Shown in pieces: positions 52,027 through 61,000 of a stretch of 64,000 bases of DNA (within the stretch, counting starts at the first letter, position 1; the number at the start of each line of letters is the position of its first letter). Source of the DNA: Blastomussa wellsi (lineage: Eukaryota > Cnidaria > Anthozoa > Scleractinia > Plerogyridae); NCBI GenBank assembly GCA_947652115.1, contig OX393564.1:20558333-20622332 (forward strand), written 5' to 3'. The notes below the pieces were generated by a model that did no database searches, had not been told where the DNA came from, and saw nothing but the letters and a program-made list of their open reading frames with translations. The position numbers and the translations under genes are program-made.

Positions 52027-55000
52027 CTAAAAATAAATAAGTAAACAGTCAGATCGATTGGTCAATATAATCCGGCGGTCAGGCGGACGGGTGGTAGGTC
52101 ATTTGATAAGCTCCACTCCCACTAAGACGAACTCGCATATGGAAAACTATCACCCGAAAACAATGAACTTAGCCAAACAGTGAGAAGCAGGCTACTTATT
52201 AAAAGGGCTCAAATGTTTCTCTTCACCTCGCAGACTTTGATTTGCTGTCAAAATTCTGTCACTATTACATTTGTCCAATACCGAAACACGATAAACCAGT
52301 GATCGAAAAGGAAACAAGACAGTGTCGACTACTGTACTGGTGCATGACCTCCCTTCTAGCATGGCTACCTGGCACGTCTATCGCAAACTCCATAAAAACA
52401 TGCACTGAACTGCGGACTTACCCAAATTCAGCACTGCAATGTTACTTTGATCCTGTTCCTCGCCAAACAATTCCTCCTGCTGGAAATGGGCCGCAGCGGG
52501 CTTCTTGATTTCTGGTTGAGGTTTGGGAATTGCTGCAGCTTTCATAACACGACCCGCCCGTGCAGATGCGCGGATCGCATGTAGAAGTGACATTCCTGGA
52601 GTTCCAAGTTCTGCTAACTTCCCAGCAGTCGGCTGGTTTACTGCACGGGGACGGCCAAAAAGAGAACCTCTTCCGCCGGGAGGAGGAGGAGGTAGTGGGC
52701 ATGGAGAGGGAGGGTGGTGATAAAGACCTCCTGGGAAGGGTGGTGGACGAGGGGGTTGACAAGGAGGGGCAGAAAAACCTAGACGTGGAGGGTGGTGAAA
52801 AAGACCTCCTGGGAAGGGTGGTGGACGAGGGGGTTGACAAGGAGGGGCATCAAAACCTAGACGTGGAGGAGGACCTCCTAGGTAGCGTGGAGGTGGTGGA
52901 GGAGCTCCTGGGCAAGGTGGAGGTGGAGGAGGTGGGCGAGAAGCGGTAGAAACTCCGTGACAGGGAGGAGGAGGAAGAGGTGGTGGTGGTGGTGGTGGGG
53001 GTACGTCTGCTGTTTTTAATACAGAAGGTGACATTCGTTCTTGTTGAATTTTCGTTCTTGGCTGCCTGCGCAAGAAACGTTCAAATTGGTCTCCCTCCTC
53101 TTCTTCTGCGGATTTTTCCTTTTCCACTGCCATAGCAGCTGGTGTGCTTTCTGGGGCGGCTCTCTTTTTCTTCTGTTGTTTCTTTTGGAGGTTAACTTTC
53201 TCCTTTTCCTCTCTCAGACTCTGCTCTTGGTAGTTGAATACGGAGGAAATTTCAGGGAGGGAAATTTCTTCTTTGTCTGATCGTGACAATCGTTTAGTAG
53301 GCGTAGAAAAGCTCTGAGCTCTAGCTTCTTGGAAACGTATATTCAGGGCAGGTTGAGGTGGAGTGTAGCCAGCTTTCGTTTCTTCATCTCTCTCATTTGA
53401 CGTCTTTAAGCTCAAAGACTCGTCAGACAGTGCCCCTCCAATAACTGAATGAGAAGCTGATCCAGATACAAATCCAGTTTGCTTTGGCTGACCAAAAGAC
53501 AAATCTCCCATTCCTGTGAAAGGTGATGCGGAGCCAAACAATCCTCCAGTGAAGGGGGGTGCTGCAGCTTTTAATTTCGTTTGTGACTGGCCAAACGAAA
53601 AACCTAAAGGTCTTGCTAATTCTGTAGCTGTAGCTGGAGCTCCGAACGAAGCTGTTGATGACTTGCCAAACAATCCTCCTCCTCCTGTTGCTTCTCCTCC
53701 AACAATCAGAGACTGGGGAGCTGAACCAAGTAAGCCGGTTTGCTGTGATTGTTGTGACTGGGTAAACAAAGCACCCAGGGGTGCTGCTTGATCTGCAGAG
53801 GCACCAAACAAAGATCCTCCCACAGAAGTGCCAAGCTTTTCTGACAATCCTACTTTTCCCCCAAAAGCCACATAGCGTGGAGGTGAACCAACTGCAATTT
53901 GCTGTAATTGGCCAAACGAAAAGCCTGCCATTCTTTTCGCAGACGTTTCGGTCGCTGGTTTTGGTGGCACATCGGGAGGGGCTGGTGCAGCTTTTAATTC
54001 TGGAGATAAGGATGAATGTGCCTGTTGTACCTCCCCGAACACGTCATCCGCCATCTGATTTATGTTTACGACTGCATCCATCGAGGTGGTTTTTCTTTGC
54101 ATTCGTCCTTCTTCTTCTCCAGCTCCCTCCTCTTTTTCGCCCATGATCTCCTTTCTGCTTGTCAACTCTAAGAAGACAAGTAACAAAGTAATTCTTAACA
54201 GCCGGAATGAATCAGCCATGATTATCTCTTCGACTTTCTAAACACATAGCACCACTTTGTCGTTCCTTTCACACTTTCAATTTCCAGTAGACGTGACAGC
54301 AGAAACAATTGACCTTTCAGAAACAACACATCCGACTAATACTACAACAGTTACAAAATAACTGTAGCTGAAAATAACGATAGAGACTGTCGAAACACGT
54401 TTTCTTAAAACCAGGGATTGCTATAAATACCGAAGAGAAAAAGTATAAAATCCAAAAAGTTGTAGTTTTCAAAATTTTACAGATAATAAGAAACATTCCT
54501 GGCGAAATTCGTTACTTTCTGTTAGTTTAAACTGGTTAAAAACAAAGTCAAGTTTAGAATTCTGTTATCGTACTCGCACTGTCGATATACAGCAATGAAG
54601 TATGTCGTCTTCAGTGTAATAAAATAACGTAAACAGCACCCTTTGTACGTAAAGTCTGTCAATTTCGTGTTGTGCACTTATGCAATACCTTTAGCTGAAA
54701 ATGGAAGTGCCTTCTTCTTCTTCAGTTCCCCCTGAACCCTCTGCTTCAGTTTACGCCGTTCCATTTCTTCTGGAAACGAGCTATACTCCGGGGACATACC
54801 CTTTGAGGGAACGTCAGCGCATTCTAGTTCAGCAGGAACTGGTGACGTTGGACTATACAGGGGAGACATGACTGGTGATGTCGGGCTGTGCTGGGGAGAC
54901 GTGTCCGTCGAGGCAGCACCGGCACATTCTAGATCAAGTGCCTCCGTTGTAGCCATAGCTGTGACGATAGCAACGTGATATATTTTAGAGCGAGTTTCAA

Positions 55001-58000
55001 ATGAGTGTCGTGAAAACAATTGCAAAACCAAAGTAATTACTTTGGCCAATCACAAAGGACGGACACAATCGAGTCTTCCAATCAAGGTAGGTAAGTCTGC
55101 AGTCGGGCCTAGTGACCCATCAGGCCGGAGCTTATCCCGGTTTCAGAGAGTATTTCTACTCCCCCCTGGATGGGATGCTAGTCCATCGCAGGGTTACCCC
55201 CCAGCAGTAAATTCGCCGGTACCCATTTATACACCTGGGTGAAGAGAGGCACTGTGAGAGTAAAGTGTCTTGCCCAAGAACACAACGCAGTGGCCCGGCC
55301 AGGACTCGAACCCCCTAACCATTAGGCCACTGCGCCTCCCAATCAAAACTCGAAGAAATTACACGTAGCCGACACAAAGCGCGGGAAAACGTGTGCGCGC
55401 GAGTCACGATTGGTTTTGGTTTTACTTCTGAATGGCTGAAAAAGCAGCGCAAGATTTTTAAACCAATCACTGAGCGTAGTTATGCAAAACCAAGGCAATT
55501 CGCCAATTACTTTCGACACTCAAGTGAAAACAGCTCTAAGCTCCTGTGACAATGTTTTGCTTTTGTTCCAGACTATGTTTTTAAATTTAAAATTATTTGC
55601 CATGAGTGTTAAATCTTGTTCACTGTATTGACCAATGCTTTCCTTTAAGAAAGTAGCTTGAAGAGAACACATGTTATTGTTGAAGAGCGGTTCACACCAT
55701 TTTACCAAAAATTGCCGGCTAAACAATACAGGTATGCGAACTTTTGAGAAACTTCGGTCCATACAGCTGTCAAACATTCCGCGACCGCTTCTGCAGCTCG
55801 TGTCAAAGCACTGTTACCAAAAACTGCTTTGTATGCGGAAAATGAAAAAATAAAAAATAAATCTAGAATAAACATTAACTAGAATAACTTGTGTACGACT
55901 GGCGGTCTCGATAAATCAAATTTTCTGCAACGATGTAGCTTGGCAACGTGACGCACCACTGTGGCAACTTCACAGCGGTTAAACGCAAAAAACCCGGTAC
56001 CACTTGCGGTTTTTATTGCCAAAGACACGGGGTAAACCTAACCGCGGTCAAAACGCTGAAATGTTTCGGGGCTTTACTGAAAGTTCTGAGTATTTGAAAA
56101 AGCTGAAATGCGAACTTATTGACGCCATCGTCAAAGTGATTTGGTCGCGCGCAGAGCCTTTGAAAAGCAAAGACACTCGCTTATTCGGAAAAACTATTTA
56201 CACTAATAAACTATTTTATACGCCCTTTCCTAGCTCCAATTCGTCGCAAATGATATCCCTCGAAAGGAAATAAACGTTTGACCGCGTTGGAGGGTAAACC
56301 ATGACCTACGCATTATATGTTAGGTCGGTTAAAGGAGCACTGTCACAGGGGTTTTGCTGTTTTCAGCTTCACTCGTTGCTACAGAACGAGGACAGAGGCC
56401 GAGGCTCGAACGCGAACCGTTCCCAGTCGAACCGTTTGGATATGTCAGATCCACAAAAGCTATTTTAGAGTAGCATTTGGAAGGGGATGAGGGAAGGCTG
56501 TTCCCCAAGATTGTATCCGCATAAAGGCCTATTTTGATGTGATGTTCACACAACAAAATGGCGCCTGCATTGGTCGACCGAGTGGAGAAAAGTTTTGTCG
56601 CTGAAGCAACTTCCAAAAACAAGGGAAAGGGTAATTGCCAACATCAGGGGAAAGAGATTTTTTTAATTATAGAGCCAATTAGATCAATAAATAACTTTTG
56701 TGCATCACATCCCCCAGTGACCCTTTGTCTCCTTATGTCTCTTGGTTTAAATCTCTCTTTGGAGACAAAAAACCGCTCGTTCTTACCCCAAAACTGGTGA
56801 TGCACAGCGGACGTGTCATCATCACTATCGTCATCCCATTCATCCATTGAAAATTCACTATCCTCCGGAGAGAGTCCTGTGGAACACGACGTGACAAATG
56901 AGACCCTGCCTGCAAATCCCATCTGGGACTCGGATTTTTTCCGAGTTTCTGTTGATGCCATTTCAATGTATTCTTGCGTTCGTGCTTTAGTACATGTCCG
57001 CGTAGTTAAATTGGCCTTCTGTGCGCGCGGGTTTCCAAACGTACTGCCATATTCCTCCCCCCCAGTTTCAAGGGAAAAATGGCGGATTTCGGAGCATGCG
57101 CATGCAAGTTATCCTGGGCTCTCTTCTCTCGCGCCAGGGTTCATCCCCTATATAGGGCGCGCGGAAAAGGGAGTTCAGGGACTAGAAAAAATTTGTTTCT
57201 TTCAGTGGTCTTGCAGAATTTTATAAGGAATAAGTATTTTGAATGCCCGCTACTGATCGCGCTATGACAAGCAGTCGCGACGTTTTTGGGTTAAATAACA
57301 CAATCGGAATCAACAGCTACAACGAAGATGTGCCGGTAAAGGTGCGCAATAGGATAGTGATTTATCCGATGAATAGCGTCAGATCTATAGGGAAGGTATC
57401 AGTGACGTCACCCATTGTTATTGATATGCCAGCCAGAAAACTAGTGGCTGGTGAAACAAAGAGCCCTTTTGTTTAACTTGTTGACAATTTTAAAAATAAC
57501 AAAAACAACGTTTGTAAACAAATATCTTCCCTACTGTAGACCAAGATCAGGAAATGCTTTGGACAGTAAAAAAAAAAACACTGAACGGTAAGATGATTCT
57601 GTCGCCAAACAAACCTTTATCTTGATCCCGATCCCGATCCCGATCTGAATCCTTGTCAAGTTTCTCTTCTAACTCTTCCAAATCCTCGTCCAGCTCTACT
57701 TCCACCTCCCCCTCTTCTTCCATCTCGTCTTCACTGCTACGGGTACTAGTACTACTGCTGCTGCTGCTTCTTGAAATATGTTCGCTGTTGGCATAAAAGA
57801 GTTGCATGTGACGATTTAAATAACGGCTGTAAAGGAGAACTTTATATTTTTAAAGGGATTCTGTTTTCAGACCTGCCATCTTCAAGGTCGTTGTCTACAA
57901 GAATTTGCCGCGCCTTTTCGTTGTCGCCCATCAGAGAACTGTACAGGTTTGACAGGGCGTACACAGCCTATAGAACAGATATCAAGCAAAACAGTACGTT

Positions 58001-61000
58001 ATTTTCCTTTCTTTTATGCGGCAAACAAACAAATAAATTATTACAAAAAAGTAAAAGAAATGATGCATGATCAAGAAATAGCTTCATTTTTAAATCAATA
58101 GCTTAATCTTTTCTTTTTTTTCAAATCAAATTCAAATTTGATGAGAACAGACCCAATTACACACAGGACGGTGTGCTCTTAACAACTCTGTTCTTGTTTG
58201 TACGGGGCTTGAGACTACCAAGATATACTATATACTATATCCCGGCTTAAATCAACAGCTTAATCTTTTCTTTTCAAATCAAATTCAAATTTGATGAGAG
58301 AAGACCAAATTTCTGGTCAAGCACAGAGGACAGTATGCTCTTAACAACTCTGTTCTTGTTTGTACGGGTCTTGAGACTACCAAGGTATACTATTATGTCC
58401 CGATTCACCTTAATTGTAAGTAGTTGATCAGCACCAAGTTTTTCCTGTGCATCCTTAATGATTTCTTGGTAAAGACGCTCACACTGTAGTACTCCGCATG
58501 TCTCCAGCACCTTCGCCTCCTCAAGCCTTTTCTCCAGCTTCTCCTCAGTGCTCTGGGGAGGGGAGGGAAAGTAAAATCATTACGGGCCGGGTTCTGTGTT
58601 CAGAATCTGCAAGTTCGCTTAAATCCGGTAGCAAAAGGATACTTAGTTCAAGAAACTGTTGCTCACAGAAGGCTAAAAGAAAATGCCGTTTATTTTTTTC
58701 TGTTCTGTAGAAAAGTTATGGTTAGCACTGAAAAGGTTGAAAAGGTTTAGTTACTAGGAAGGTACGAATCACAAACAAAGATTACGAGACGAACTGTAGG
58801 TCGCCTTTACAAGGTTATTCTGATGATTGACAACCGCCACGTTGGAAAGGGTTCCCTTACTGGTTCCTTCTTTTTGTCGACACCAGGCCTGTGCTGCCAA
58901 GGTATGTAGGGTAGTATGTCAACATTTTCCGCATAAACCAATTCCAGGATAGTGGGACCCTGTGCTTCGTCGAATTTTTCGTCCTGCAAAAGAAACGCAA
59001 ACCGCACCTTTAAACAAACTGACATTTTCCGGCATTTGTTGAGGTATTGAAGCGAGAAGAGGTCAACAGAAAGATGTCAAGTTAGAATGCAACTCAAGTC
59101 GCTGAAACCTCACTGAGATCAGATTCCTGTGACTTAAGTTAATTGCAGTACTTAATTACAGCAAAGAAGAGTTTAGAGCGAGTTCCAATTGAGTATCGTA
59201 AAACCAAACCAAGACCATTACCTTGGACAATCATTGACAATCAGTGAACCAATCAAAACTCGAAGTAATTACACGTAGTCGACAGAAAGCGCGGGAAAAC
59301 GTACGCGCGCGAGTCACAATTGGTTTTGGTTTTACTTTTGATTGGTTGAAAAAGTGGCGCGATATTTTTAAACTAACTACTGGGCGTAGTAATGCAAAAC
59401 CAAAGACATTCGCTAATTACTTTTGACACTCAATTGAAAACCGCACTAAGCGAATATCAAGTAACGCACCATTATTGGTTTTGACAGCAGCTTTTGTAAA
59501 GGACCACATTTCTCCCAAGATTCCCGAACATTCCAAGAAAGGCACGAAGACTTTCCAAAATGTCTAGAATCTAACAAAGGCAATCAAATCAAATCAACCG
59601 TTTTAAGGGATTTTAAAACGGTTGATGTGATTGGACTCCCTTTGTTACATTCTAGGCAATCAAATCATGTGTTCCCAGAGCCACTTGTCCCTCGTTCACA
59701 GGCCCAGCCGGCTAAGAGGGACAAGCGGCTCTGGGGACGAGAATTTGCCATTTTGCCATTTTGATTTGTATTGTTTTAAAAAAACATTATGGATACCCAA
59801 GCGGCAAATTAATCTGGGCATCACATAATAACTACTTGAAAACATAGAATTCAAAATGGCCGCTACATCGGTGAAAAGATCTAGTGGCTCCATGCGGTGA
59901 CCTATTTATTGTTCGCAGAAATAAACAATCACGATATATTTGCCTAAAACTGTTATAAATTCACGAAATGGTCCCTAAATTTATGTAATAAATGATTAAA
60001 AGCAATTTCTTGAAGAAAGTCCACACTGCAGCAACGATTTTCGTGCCAACATTGAAAAACTGACATCCTGACGCTTTTTTCAAAATCCACATCACAATCC
60101 GCTTCCATCCTCGCGATCGTTAGCCATCCTCACTTCCTAATGGGTTCTAATCATTTGCCGAGCACTGCTCTGCAAAAATAAAATGTTTTTGATACTACCA
60201 AAATCATGCTAAAAATGGTGAGTGTCCCTTTAAATATTCACCTTTTCTCTATGTTCAACCGCTACGAAACTTGTGAACTTTGACACCACGGAGAATTCCT
60301 TGCTCAAGGAAATGATGTAGTCCTTTCTATCTCTCTTGACAATCTGAGGAATCAGGAACAACAGGAAGTTGCATTCACCGTAAGACATAACACAAACAAA
60401 TGATCAAGATCTTATTTCTCTCCACGATATGAATTCATTATCAAGCAGAAGGGCGACAAGAATTTAAAAACCGATCAACTGGGAGATATCGTCTGGAAGG
60501 GTTCTAAAGAAGCTACCGAAAAATTCCGTTGATACGATTGGGCTTATACTTGTTCAAAAATAGAGGGAGGGGAGGGAAGGGGATCATGTCATGGTTTTTT
60601 CATTTTGTAATCCGTCTCAATCTTCTCCATCCTTAAGCACCCTCCTTCCTTTTTAGCTCGCTATCACCGCTTTGGTGTTTTCTTTCATCAATAAACTATT
60701 ATTTTAGGGTTTCCTGCATTTTCAGGGTAATTTGGTCCGTCACAAAAATGACTCGAAATATCGTGTCGTAGCTCCTTTGTCTTTGTTTAGTTTGCAAGAG
60801 ATACTGTCTGAACTTTTAAATGTCTTTCAGAATTCGGTAACGTAATAATATCTAAACAACGATATATTAACAACACATACGTCTTATTAACCAAGCGCGG
60901 GGGCCGAATTGGGAAAATATCGGCCCGAGATCTTGCGTGTGCTCGGTCCGTACAGAAAAGGCCGAGGGCAGATATTCTCCCAATATTCGCTAATAAGAGA

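Noticed and set aside
52560..52949. 129-codon plus-strand Glu/Val-rich frame
   Set aside because: Antisense of the proline-rich PARP4 exon.
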